Positions 49,512-58,388 of a DNA stretch of 64,000 bases are shown here, in pieces. Below the pieces are notes generated by a model. That model made no database searches and had not been told where the DNA came from. It saw nothing but the letters and a program-made list of their open reading frames with translations. The position numbers were made by a program, and so were the translations under genes. Position 1 is the first letter of the stretch. Each line of letters opens with the position of its first letter. This stretch comes from Aquitalea pelogenes (GTDB lineage: Bacteria > Pseudomonadota > Gammaproteobacteria > Burkholderiales > Chromobacteriaceae). The DNA is taken from the NCBI RefSeq assembly GCF_001515305.1, contig NZ_LNQV01000012.1, positions 38,577 to 102,576 of the forward strand, written 5' to 3'.

Positions 49512-50383
49512 CTACTGACTGACGGGCTGGCCGGTAGTCAGGCTGGCGGGCTGCTGCGCCAGCCGCCACGCGCGCGGGGTCTGGCCGCAATGTGCCTTGA
49601 ATGCCCGTGCCAGCGCGGCTTCGCTGCCATAACCTACCGCATCGGCAATCAGCTTTAATGCTTGTCCCTGGCGCAGCATTTGCTGGGCCAGCTGATGCGC
49701 CAGCCTTGCAGGTAGGCCCCCGGCGTACTGCCCAGCGTACTGCGGAAGCTATTGGCAAACACGCTGCGTGACATGCCGCAAAGTGCAGCCAGTGCGTCCA
49801 GGGTCCAGTCCTGTTGCGGTTGTTCATGCATGGCAACCAGGGCCCGGCGCAGCCTGGGATGGGACATGCCGGCCAGCATGCCGCCGCGGATGGCACCCGT
49901 TTCCATCAGATAGCGCAGCAGCTGGATGAAGACCGCCTCGAACAGGCGGTCCAGCAGCGCCTCGCGGCCGCAGTAGTGGTTGAAGGCCTCGGTAAACAGC
50001 AGCTCCAGAATGGCTTGGGTGCCGGGAATGTCCTTCAGCGATACGCAGACCACATCCGGCAGCGCCCCGGCCAGCGGGTTGTCAGCACCGCCGTCGAATT
50101 GCAACTGGGCGCAGGCGAGGGTGGCACCGGCTTGCGGATCGCTGATAAAGCGTCGTGCCAGCGGGCGCGGGTAAAACAGCAGGCTGGGTTTGCCAATATG
50201 CAGCGCAGCCTGGCCGGGGTGTTCCACGGTCAGCTCACCGTGCTGCACCAGATGTAACTGCCCGCCGCTCTCTGGCGTGTCAAAGCGGGTCACCCCGCAC
50301 AGGCTGCCGGAATGAAACAGGCGCGCACGCACCGGGAAGTGATGCAGCAAGGCGTCCAGCCTGTCGGTACAGGTATCCAGCAC
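49512..50383 (-). pseudogene. AraC family regulator, single-base frameshift near the C-terminus
   Basis: GTG 50383 has CAGGAG upstream. The protein has an N-terminal cupin-like sensor region, then an AraC DNA-binding domain (WTLDALAALCGMSRSVFANSFRSTLGSTPGAYLQGWRIS). Here the frame breaks and hits a stop at 49655. The second helix-turn-helix continues in another frame (LAQQMLRQGQALKLIADAVGYGSEAALARAFK) to the stop at 49512. Reading one more C at 49691-49692 (AGC-CTG) restores about 290 residues. It lies just upstream of bauA on the same strand and may control it. Confidence 0.82.
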
Positions 50384-50501
50384 TTTGCGACTCCTGATCA
50401 ATTTATCAATACTTTTTGTAGCATATCGTATTGGCAAGCGCGGTAAAGTGGTTTCTGCCAAACGGCTTGAACCCCCACTCATGCAATACAAGGAATCCAC
50501 C

Positions 50502-50927
50502 ATGTCCATTGAAAAAGTTCTCTACCGCGCCAATGCCACTGCTACCGGTGGCCGTGAAGGCAGTGCCGAATCTTCTGACGCTGCATTGAAGGTGCAATTG
50601 TCCACCCCGCGCGAACTGGGTGGTGCCGGTGGCCCGGGTACCAATCCGGAGCAGCTGTTCGCTGCTGGTTACTCGGCCTGCTTTCTGGGTGCGCTGAAAT
50701 ATGTGGCGATGCAAGACAAGGTGGCCTTGCCTGCCACCACCACGGTGAATGCTACTGTGGGCATCGGCCCGATTCCGACCGGCTTTGGTATTGAAGTGGA
50801 TCTGCAGATCAGCATTCCCGGTGTCGATACGGCCAAGGCGCAAGCGCTGGTGGAGAAGGCACATATTGTCTGCCCGTACTCCAATGCCACTCGCGGCAAT
50901 ATCGATGTGCGCCTGCAGCTGGTGTAA
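50502..50927 (+). CDS. ohr: Organic hydroperoxide resistance protein
   Basis: This 141-residue OsmC/Ohr peroxidase reduces organic hydroperoxides. The two reactive cysteines are in [10 protein letters not shown] and [11 protein letters not shown]. It begins [20 protein letters not shown], typical of Ohr; in-frame upstream codons overlap the promoter region. No ohrR regulator is next to it. A terminator follows. Confidence 0.94.
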   Translation: MSIEKVLYRANATATGGREGSAESSDAALKVQLSTPRELGGAGGPGTNPEQLFAAGYSACFLGALKYVAMQDKVALPATTTVNATVGIGPIPTGFGIEVDLQISIPGVDTAKAQALVEKAHIVCPYSNATRGNIDVRLQLV

Positions 50928-50953
50928 GCCGACGCCTGATTCACTGCATCACG

Positions 50954-50981
50954 AAAAACCCCGGTTTTGCCGGGGTTTTTG
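50954..50981 (+). terminator. Rho-independent terminator after ohr
   Basis: Stem AACCCCGG/CCGGGGTT with loop TTTTG and T run. Confidence 0.87.
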
Positions 50982-51186
50982 CATTTGTCCGCCATGAAAC
51001 ATGACTCTGGCTTATGCAGGATTTGTATTGCAAGGCCAATACCGGCCCGGCTGGCCCGGCTTTGGCTGGTCTTTACACTTGTTGACAGAATCATGATCAA
51101 AATTAACGATAATTAATAAACAAAACAATAAGATAGGAAGCTGTCAACAGGGTGTCTGCGCATGCCAGACAAACAGAAGCGTGAAG

Positions 51187-51624
51187 ATGGACCACAAGCA
51201 AGCACCAGCACCACAAATACAATTCGACATGATTGCGCTCAGCCGCTGGCAGATCCGTCTGCTGCGAATGATGATTCCGCTTGTATTGCTATCGATCCTC
51301 ATCCTGCCACCGTCCATCATGCCGACCCTGCTGCCCACGGGCTGGCTGGGGCTGGCACCACTCACGCTGGGTATCTTGCTGTCCATGTTTCTGTGGTCAG
51401 GTTGTGGTTTTTTGCTCTGGGTCTTGTTCCGTGGCTGTGCCATGGCCAGTGCAGCGCAACAGCAGGAGCTGCAGCGGCTGTTTGCGGATTACCCGGAACT
51501 GCATGCCTATCGCGAACGGGTAGCAGCGCTGGGCCGTGGTTTTACCGTGGGCGAACATGAAACCCTGATGGCCTGGCCAGCCATGAAGGCAGCGATTGCT
51601 GACGATCTGGATTCGGCAATCTGA
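51187..51624 (+). CDS. Small membrane protein, unknown function
   Basis: This 145-residue protein has two to three membrane segments (about 27-45, 52-80) followed by a soluble helical tail (ELQRLFADYPELHAYRERVAALGRGFTVGEHETLMAW). I do not recognise a family. GTG 51181 is an alternative start. An AT-rich stretch with a likely promoter precedes it at 51090-51140. Confidence 0.65.
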   Translation: MDHKQAPAPQIQFDMIALSRWQIRLLRMMIPLVLLSILILPPSIMPTLLPTGWLGLAPLTLGILLSMFLWSGCGFLLWVLFRGCAMASAAQQQELQRLFADYPELHAYRERVAALGRGFTVGEHETLMAWPAMKAAIADDLDSAI

Positions 51625-51743
51625 AATGCTGCTCATGCCCGGCAGCATTTGCCCACGGCAGGGTGTTTTGACGGAAGCTGCATGGGTATGCACCGGCAAA
51701 TCGCTGTATAATCTGGCGTTTTTCATTTTTTGCACTACGCCAC

Positions 51744-53060
51744 ATGTCCAAAGCTCCTCGTATCGGTATGGTTTCCCTCGGCTGTCCCAAGGCCCAGAGT
51801 GATTCCGAACACATTCTTACCCGCCTGCGCGCGGAGGGTTATGAAATTTCCTCCTCCTATGACGGGGCTGACCTGGTGGTGGTCAACACCTGTGGTTTCA
51901 TCGATTCGGCGGTGACCGAATCGCTGGATGCCATTGGCGAAGCGCTGAATGAAAACGGCAAGGTGATTGTTACCGGCTGTCTGGGTGCCAAGGATGGCGT
52001 GGTGCAGAATGCCCACCCGTCGGTACTTGCCGTCACCGGCCCGCACGCTACTGACGAGGTGATGGATGCGGTACACAACTACCTGCCCAAGCCGCACGAC
52101 CCCTTTGTCGACCTGGTGCCGGATATCGGCATTCGCCTGACCCCCAAGCATTACGCCTATCTGAAAATTTCCGAAGGCTGTAATCACCGCTGTACCTTCT
52201 GCATCATCCCGTCCATGCGCGGCGATCTGGAAAGCCGTCCGGTACACGATGTACTGCGTGAAGCGGCCAATCTGGCCCGCGCCGGGGTGAAGGAGCTGCT
52301 GGTGATTTCGCAGGACACCTCGGCCTATGGCGTGGATGTCAAATACAAGCTGGGCTTCCACGACGGCCGTCCGGTGAAAACCCGCATGACCGAGCTGTGC
52401 GAGGAGCTGGGCAAGCACGGCATCTGGGTGCGCCTGCACTATGTTTACCCCTACCCGCATGTGGATGAAGTGATTCCGCTGATGCGCGACGGCAAGATCC
52501 TGCCTTACCTGGATATCCCGTTCCAGCATGCCAGCCAGAAAGTGCTGAAGCTGATGAAGCGTCCGGCCAACAGCGACAATGTGCTGGCGCGCATCAAGAA
52601 ATGGCGCGAGATCTGCCCGCAGCTGGTGATCCGCTCCACCTTCATTGTCGGCTTCCCCGGCGAAACCGAAGAAGACTTCGAAGAACTGCTGCAATTCCTG
52701 CGTGAAGCCCAGCTGGACCGCGTGGGCTGTTTCACCTATTCCGCAGTCGAAGGCGCCACCGCCAACGACTTGCCGGATCAGGTGCCGGAAGATGTCAAAG
52801 AGGCGCGCAAGGAGCGCTTCATGGAAGTGCAGGCTGAAATCAGCGCCCGCAAGCTGGAAGCCCGTATCGGTCAGCGCCTGACCGTGCTGGTGGATGAAAT
52901 CGACGACGAGGGCACTGCCATCTGCCGCAGCTATGCCGATGCGCCGGAAATCGACGGCCTGGTGTTTGTGGAAGATGCCACCGGTCTTGAAGCCGGCCAG
53001 TTTGTCGAGGTGGACATTGTCGATTGCAGCGAGCACGACCTGTGGGGCGAGCGCGTCTGA
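51744..53060 (+). CDS. rimO: Ribosomal protein uS12 methylthiotransferase RimO
   Basis: This 438-residue radical SAM enzyme adds a methylthio group to Asp89 of ribosomal protein S12. The N-terminal UPF0004 domain supplies three cluster cysteines ([27 protein letters not shown]). The radical SAM motif is [16 protein letters not shown], and a TRAM domain ends the protein. The SLGCPKA motif separates RimO from MiaB. Confidence 0.96.
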   Translation: MSKAPRIGMVSLGCPKAQSDSEHILTRLRAEGYEISSSYDGADLVVVNTCGFIDSAVTESLDAIGEALNENGKVIVTGCLGAKDGVVQNAHPSVLAVTGPHATDEVMDAVHNYLPKPHDPFVDLVPDIGIRLTPKHYAYLKISEGCNHRCTFCIIPSMRGDLESRPVHDVLREAANLARAGVKELLVISQDTSAYGVDVKYKLGFHDGRPVKTRMTELCEELGKHGIWVRLHYVYPYPHVDEVIPLMRDGKILPYLDIPFQHASQKVLKLMKRPANSDNVLARIKKWREICPQLVIRSTFIVGFPGETEEDFEELLQFLREAQLDRVGCFTYSAVEGATANDLPDQVPEDVKEARKERFMEVQAEISARKLEARIGQRLTVLVDEIDDEGTAICRSYADAPEIDGLVFVEDATGLEAGQFVEVDIVDCSEHDLWGERV

Positions 53061-53086
53061 TTCCGTGCTGAGGATGACAAGTTGAA

Positions 53087-53119
53087 CAAACGGCGTTCCT
53101 GCGGGAACGCCGTTTTTGT
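53087..53119 (+). terminator. Bidirectional terminator, rimO / kinase
   Basis: Stem AAACGGCGTTCC/GGGAACGCCGTTT with loop TGC and T run, between convergent genes. Confidence 0.88.
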
Positions 53120-53128
53120 TGCTGCAGC

Positions 53129-54490
53129 CTAGTCCTTGAACGCGGGCAGGCTCAGCGTGAAGCAGGCACCGCCATCCGGATGATTGTCGGCGCTCAGTTG
53201 CCCGCCATGGCGTTCGACAATGCCATAGCTGATGGACAAGCCAAGCCCGGTGCCCTTGCCGATGGGCTTGGTGGTGAAGAAGGGGTCGAAGATCAGTGGC
53301 AAGGCTTCCTCGCTGATGCCGCTGCCATTGTCGTGCAGTTGCAGTTCCACGCTTTGTGCCTGACGGGTGATGCTCAGATCCAGCCTGGGCTTCATGGTTT
53401 TTTCGATGGCATCAAACGCATTCTGGATCAGGTTCACCAGCACCTGTTGCAACTGGTTGGCCGAACCGCACACCCAGGCGGGGGCGTCCAGCCCGATATT
53501 GATGACTTCCACCCGGAATGGCGCGGCACGGCTGACCCAGTGCAGCGCGCGCTGGGTAAGGTCGGCCAGATCCACCCGTTGCCGGGTGTTTTCTTCCACC
53601 GCAGAAAAGCGTTTCAGTGCATCCACGATATGCCCGCTGCGCTCGGCTCCTTCCATCAGCCCCTCGCTGAGCGAGGGCAGGTCGGCAATCAGACGGTCGA
53701 TTTTCAGCTCGATACGCAACGCCTGGTTTTCCGGACTCAAGTCATGGGCGTGAATGGCGTTCAGGTAACGGGTGAGCTTGGTGGCATAGCGCTGCATGGC
53801 GTGGGCATTGCCCAGTACAAAACTGATGGGGTTATTGAGTTCGTGCGCCACGCCCGCCACCAGCCGGCCCAGCGAGGCCATTTTCTCGGCTTGCACCAGC
53901 TGGGCCTGGGCGGATTTCAGCGCCTGATGCGCTGCCTGCAGCTGGGCATAGGCGCGCTTGAGTTCGCCCACCGGCCGGCCGACAGCGACAAAGCCGCTGT
54001 AGCGCCCTTCACCGTCATACAGCGGGCTGACATTCCAGGTGACCGGTACCGGCTCGCCCTGCTGGCGGGGCAGGGCGATTTCCACATCCTGCACATCGCT
54101 GCGCCCGGCTGCCAGCAGGCTGGCAATCTGTTGCCGGGACTGGCTATCCTGCACCAGTTCGGTCAGATCGCAGCCGACCAGTGCATTTTCCGACCGTCCG
54201 GTCAGCTGCAACATGGCGCGGTTGACCTGGCGCACCTTGCCCACGGTATCGCACACGATCAGCACGTCGGTCATGGCTGCCAGCACACCCTCGGTGAAGT
54301 GATGGGCCTCGGCCAGTTCCCGGTGCTTGGTCTCCAGCGTTTCCTGTGAGGCCACCAGTTCGCTGTACACCTCATCCATGCGCTGGATGACATCAATCCA
54401 GGCTGATTCGGCCAGTTCCTGTCCGGCTGCAGCAATGCTGTCGTCCGGCAGGCTGACTGGCGCATGCAGGGCATGGTGCGATACGGGCAT
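53129..54490 (-). CDS. PAS-domain sensor histidine kinase, HupT/HoxJ-like
   Basis: This 453-residue soluble kinase has a PAS domain (about 68-185), a coiled coil, the HisKA domain with His216 in GVAHELNNPISFVLGN, and an HATPase domain with NAFDAIEK, DNGSGI and TTKPIGKGTGLGLSISYGIVERHGG. The HELNNPISFVLGN and ISYGIVERHGG stretches resemble HupT/HoxJ, kinases that work with the H2-sensing hydrogenase (HupUV/HoxBC). A hydrogenase large subunit gene lies 9 kb away in this window. No response regulator gene is adjacent. ATG 54490 has AGGAAA upstream. Confidence 0.85.
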   Translation of the reverse strand: MPVSHHALHAPVSLPDDSIAAAGQELAESAWIDVIQRMDEVYSELVASQETLETKHRELAEAHHFTEGVLAAMTDVLIVCDTVGKVRQVNRAMLQLTGRSENALVGCDLTELVQDSQSRQQIASLLAAGRSDVQDVEIALPRQQGEPVPVTWNVSPLYDGEGRYSGFVAVGRPVGELKRAYAQLQAAHQALKSAQAQLVQAEKMASLGRLVAGVAHELNNPISFVLGNAHAMQRYATKLTRYLNAIHAHDLSPENQALRIELKIDRLIADLPSLSEGLMEGAERSGHIVDALKRFSAVEENTRQRVDLADLTQRALHWVSRAAPFRVEVINIGLDAPAWVCGSANQLQQVLVNLIQNAFDAIEKTMKPRLDLSITRQAQSVELQLHDNGSGISEEALPLIFDPFFTTKPIGKGTGLGLSISYGIVERHGGQLSADNHPDGGACFTLSLPAFKD

Positions 54491-55394
54491 GACGGCGGTT
54501 TCCTGTAAGGGGTGGTGGTTTCATCCGATGGATTGTCCGGCAGGCATGTCTGCCGGGCGAGAGCGGCGGCCTGGCGGTCCGGCTGTACTGATTTTATGCC
54601 GGGAGCCAGCTGCCCGGCATTTTTCTTTTGTGGCTTTCCCTGGTGCCCATTTTTTTTCTTCTTGTTTTGGTGGGGGCGCTTGCTTGTGATACCCCTGAGT
54701 GCGCCTGCTGGCAATGCATTGACGGGTTGGCAGCGTTGAACTTGCACTGAATAGTGACAATTTAAATATGGTTATAAATTGCAGGTAGCTGCAACTCAAT
54801 GGAAACCATGGCTGGAATAGGGAAATGGCTAGTCGTAAAAGACTAGTGATAACTGAAAAGACTATTTGATGTGACTCCTGTGGCAGTTAAACTTTTTCAT
54901 GTGGAAATAATTTAAACGATTAACTTTAAAATAACGGCTAAAAAGAAAGACTTTTTATAGTAATAACAAAGTATTGAAAAAATCAGTAAATTGTCATGGA
55001 TTTGCTATACTTGCACCCTAAAATTCAGCGCCGCATCAGTAAAAAACACGGGTAATCCATTGCCTGATGTCGGCTCACTCGCTTGGTCCTTTCGCCTGAA
55101 TGGAATAAAGATCTCCGCTTGAGCGGATTAGATTCTTGTCCATTACTGTCCTTTTTCTCTCCGGTTTGGAGACGTGAATGACGTTGTTTTATTGGGGATT
55201 CATCAACAAAAAATCTGCACAAATTAGTAATGACAAATAGCTATATGCTTTTGAAATTTAATGATATTGGACTTTTGTGGTGAGCCGTCACGGGTTTGCC
55301 ATTGTGCGTGCTGTTGTTGTGCGCTTTCCGTGCCGGCCATGGCAGGGCCGTGCCGGATGTTCTTGCCTTACAAACAAACCAGACTGAAACCGCT
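54491..55394. promoter_or_regulatory. Long intergenic region upstream of pgaA, AT-rich
   Basis: No gene is supported in these 900 bases. Positions 54760-55020 are far richer in A and T than the genome. An extended -10 element, TGCTATACT, lies at 55003-55011 and would start RNA near 55018, giving a pgaA leader of about 375 bases. That leader holds six GGA triplets (55102, 55125, 55168, 55196, 55269, 55355), the core of CsrA sites. No Shine-Dalgarno sequence is visible before the pgaA ATG. Confidence 0.55.
54596..54628 (+). terminator. Orphan plus-strand terminator
   Basis: Stem ATGCCGGG/CCCGGCAT with a nine-base loop and a TTTTTCTTTT tail. No plus-strand gene ends here, so it may close a small RNA starting around 54500 or stop antisense transcription. 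Confidence 0.5.
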
Positions 55395-58388
55395 ATGCGA
55401 AAACTAGTCTTGGCCATCAGCATGGCCTTTGGCGCATTGGCTGCCTCGGGGGAGGCTGCGCCGCTCTGGAAGAGCAAGGCCTATGATGCAGCCATCATCC
55501 AGGCACGGCAGGGCAATACCCGGCCTGCGTTGCAAATGCTGGAGCAGGAGGCGGGCAAAGGCCCGCTGGCTGAACCCTTGCTCAACGACTACATCACCTT
55601 GCTGTGCTGGGACCAGCAGTACGCCAAGGCCATCAAGGCAAGCCAGGGCAGGGAGGATCAGCTGCATGCCGATACCCTGCGACTGCTGGCAGCCAGTTTG
55701 CGAGGCCGCAAGGAATTCGCCAATGCCAGTCGATTGTATGGCCTGGCCAGAGTCCGTGGGGGCGATATCAGCAGCAGCATCCAGCAGGCCATGAGTACGG
55801 CTGAGGGCGGTGACATTAACCGTGCGCTGGATATCCTGAACCAGACCAATCCGGTGTCGCACGCCGATGGGCTGGAGCTGACCCGGGCCAGGGCCTATGT
55901 GCTGATGTTGCATGGCGATCAGGCCCGCTCGCTGGATTACATCCAGGACAATCTGCAACGCTACCCGGCCGACCCGGTACTGATGGCCTTGAAGCAGGAT
56001 GTGCTCACCCGGCTGGGTTTGCCTGATCTGGACGGCAAGCCCGGTGCTGAGCTGAGCGAGACGGACCGGCAGCAGATTCTGAAAGTTTCTACCATCGAAT
56101 TGAAGGGCGCCGGTGAATTCACCACCGAAACCTACAAGCGGCTGATTCCGGCAGCATCCTTCTTCAATAACTACGTGGTGCTGCTAAGCCAGAAAAACCA
56201 CCTGGACAGCGCGCTGGACATTGCTGCGAAGAACCCTGCCTTGCTGACGCGCAAAACCCTGGCCGTGCTGCAGCAAGCCAGCGACAGCCAGGGCAAACCG
56301 GCACAGCGCGAGCAGGTGCGGCAGTGGATCAGCCAGTATTACGGCATTGATGGCGATGATGCCGGAACGCTGGTGGATAGCAGCGAAGTCGCTCCGGTCA
56401 GCCCGGAGCTGGCCGAAGTCCGCGCCCACGCCGATGCCCTGCGTCGTGAGGGTGCTTACGCACAGGCGCTGGTGTACTTGAGCCGTTGGCAGGCCCGCTA
56501 TGCCGACGACCCGGTACTCAACGCCCAGTACCGCAGCGTGCTGGCCAGCCTGCAAATGCTGGATGCCCAGCAAGCCTTGCTGGATCGCCCGGCACTACCG
56601 GGCCAGGACCCGCACTGGTCGCTGGACCAACAACGTGGCCTGCAAGCCATCGAATGGGCACAGGTGCGTGCCGACCTGGATGAAATCCGCGAGATGCAGC
56701 AGATGCTGGACCAGGCACTGGAGCAGAATGCCCGCTGGCTGAATGCCCCCGGCCTTACCCCGGCCATGCAAGCCAGAACCATTGATGTACGCCTGCAATT
56801 ATTGCAGCGTCGCGGTCGGCCGGAAGATGCCGTCCAGCTGTTCGAACAGCATCCGCAGCTGGCTTATACCGCCAGTGCTTATGGCGCGGTGGCCGCATCT
56901 TATCTGGTACTGAAGCAACCGGAAAAAGCTGCCGGCCTGTTTGGCAAAGCCCTGGACAAGGTGCGGCGCGACGACCCCAAGGCCGAGTGGCAAGTGGGCC
57001 TGGCCTATGCCCAGCTGGAATCCGGCCAGTACAAGGCGGCAAGCCAGACCATGGCTGATGCGCTGCGCACCACGCCGCGCAGCAGTGCCGACCCGCTGAC
57101 CGGTAATCAGCGCTTCAACCCGGATTACCTGTCGCTGGCCTATCACCAGGCCATGATCACCGCCTTTCTGGGTGATGTGAAAGGTGCACAGCGGCAAATG
57201 GACAGCCTGCTGGACCTGGCGCCATTTGCCGCGCAAACCCGCATCGGCATGTCGCAGATTGCCCTGTTGCTGGAGTCGCCCACCACCACCAAGGCCATGC
57301 TCAAGCGCCTGGCCGTGGACGATGGCCCGGAGAAAAACTGGGACGTGATGGTGGGACAGGTGGAGGCCGACCTGGCGCGGCAGGACTTCCAGCAAGCGCG
57401 ACGACTGCTGGATGAACTGGAAACCATGCCGGTGGACTCGGCCGAAAGCCGGCTCAAGCTGACCGAGCAGCAAGAGCAATACCGCGCCTTGATGGGGCCG
57501 GAGCTGGTGGTGGAGGCCGGGCACGACCTGGGCAGCAGCCAGGGCACCAGCATGCACAATGCCTATGACAGCCAGACCCGGCTGTACAGCGCCACCTACA
57601 ACACTCTGCGCGTATTTGCCCAGCACCAGTTCCAGACCGCCGACTTTGCCTCCACCACCGGGGTGGGCAGCGACAAGGTGCGCTTTGAAACGGCCGGGCT
57701 GGGCCTGCAATACCGCAGCCAGTACGGCACCGGTGAAATCGGCGGTTTCAGCCAGCTCGATGGCCACGCCATGCAAGGCGGCTTTGCCGGTTTTGACTGG
57801 ACGGTGAACGACAACTGGCTGCTGGGTCTGCGCTACGAGAAAAACAGCATGGCCACGCCGCTGGAAGCACGCCAGAGCGGGGTGTACGCCAACCGCCTGC
57901 TGGGCAAGCTGGAGTACAAGCGTGACGACCTCACCACGGTGGAATTTGAAGCCTCGCAAATGGACTTCACCGACACCAACCGGCGCCAGGGCTTTGCGCT
58001 GACCGTGAACCAGACCCTGATCAAGGGGCCGATCTATCAGCTCAACGGCATTCTGGAAGCCAGCACCAATCACAACGACGTGCTGGACACGGCCAACTAC
58101 TACAGCCCGCACCGCGACCTGGATACCAGCATCACCCTGATGAATGACATCACGCTATGGCGCTATTACGACAACAGCTTCCATCAGCGCATCGGCATCA
58201 GCGGCGGGCGCTATTACGAAACGGCCTTCGGCAGCAAGAACACCTGGGCCTACACCATCGAACAAGTCTGGGATTTCAAAAAAGGAGGGGAGATCCGTTA
58301 CGGCTTCTCGCGGTCCATGCACCCCTATGACGGGGTATCGGACGGTAGCAACCGCATCTATCTCTTCCTGGACTGGAAAATCAAATGA
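55395..58388 (+). CDS. pgaA: Poly-beta-1,6-N-acetylglucosamine export porin PgaA
   Basis: This 997-residue outer-membrane protein exports PNAG. A signal peptide (VLAISMAFGALAASGEA) is followed by TPR repeats over about residues 30-650 and a C-terminal beta barrel (from about 730, with alternating strands ending IYLFLDWKIK and a terminal aromatic/hydrophobic strand). It is longer than E. coli PgaA (807). ATG 55395 is the start that gives a clean signal peptide. pgaB overlaps it by ATGA. Confidence 0.92.
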   Translation: MRKLVLAISMAFGALAASGEAAPLWKSKAYDAAIIQARQGNTRPALQMLEQEAGKGPLAEPLLNDYITLLCWDQQYAKAIKASQGREDQLHADTLRLLAASLRGRKEFANASRLYGLARVRGGDISSSIQQAMSTAEGGDINRALDILNQTNPVSHADGLELTRARAYVLMLHGDQARSLDYIQDNLQRYPADPVLMALKQDVLTRLGLPDLDGKPGAELSETDRQQILKVSTIELKGAGEFTTETYKRLIPAASFFNNYVVLLSQKNHLDSALDIAAKNPALLTRKTLAVLQQASDSQGKPAQREQVRQWISQYYGIDGDDAGTLVDSSEVAPVSPELAEVRAHADALRREGAYAQALVYLSRWQARYADDPVLNAQYRSVLASLQMLDAQQALLDRPALPGQDPHWSLDQQRGLQAIEWAQVRADLDEIREMQQMLDQALEQNARWLNAPGLTPAMQARTIDVRLQLLQRRGRPEDAVQLFEQHPQLAYTASAYGAVAASYLVLKQPEKAAGLFGKALDKVRRDDPKAEWQVGLAYAQLESGQYKAASQTMADALRTTPRSSADPLTGNQRFNPDYLSLAYHQAMITAFLGDVKGAQRQMDSLLDLAPFAAQTRIGMSQIALLLESPTTTKAMLKRLAVDDGPEKNWDVMVGQVEADLARQDFQQARRLLDELETMPVDSAESRLKLTEQQEQYRALMGPELVVEAGHDLGSSQGTSMHNAYDSQTRLYSATYNTLRVFAQHQFQTADFASTTGVGSDKVRFETAGLGLQYRSQYGTGEIGGFSQLDGHAMQGGFAGFDWTVNDNWLLGLRYEKNSMATPLEARQSGVYANRLLGKLEYKRDDLTTVEFEASQMDFTDTNRRQGFALTVNQTLIKGPIYQLNGILEASTNHNDVLDTANYYSPHRDLDTSITLMNDITLWRYYDNSFHQRIGISGGRYYETAFGSKNTWAYTIEQVWDFKKGGEIRYGFSRSMHPYDGVSDGSNRIYLFLDWKIK

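Noticed and set aside
54990..55014. Sigma54 promoter TGTCAT...TTTGCT before pgaA
   Set aside because: The -24 element has GT instead of GG and the spacing to GC is one base short; the extended -10 TGCTATACT explains the site better.
55018..55394. c-di-GMP (GEMM) riboswitch in the pgaA leader
   Set aside because: The conserved GEMM core and tetraloop receptor are absent; only scattered GGA motifs are seen.
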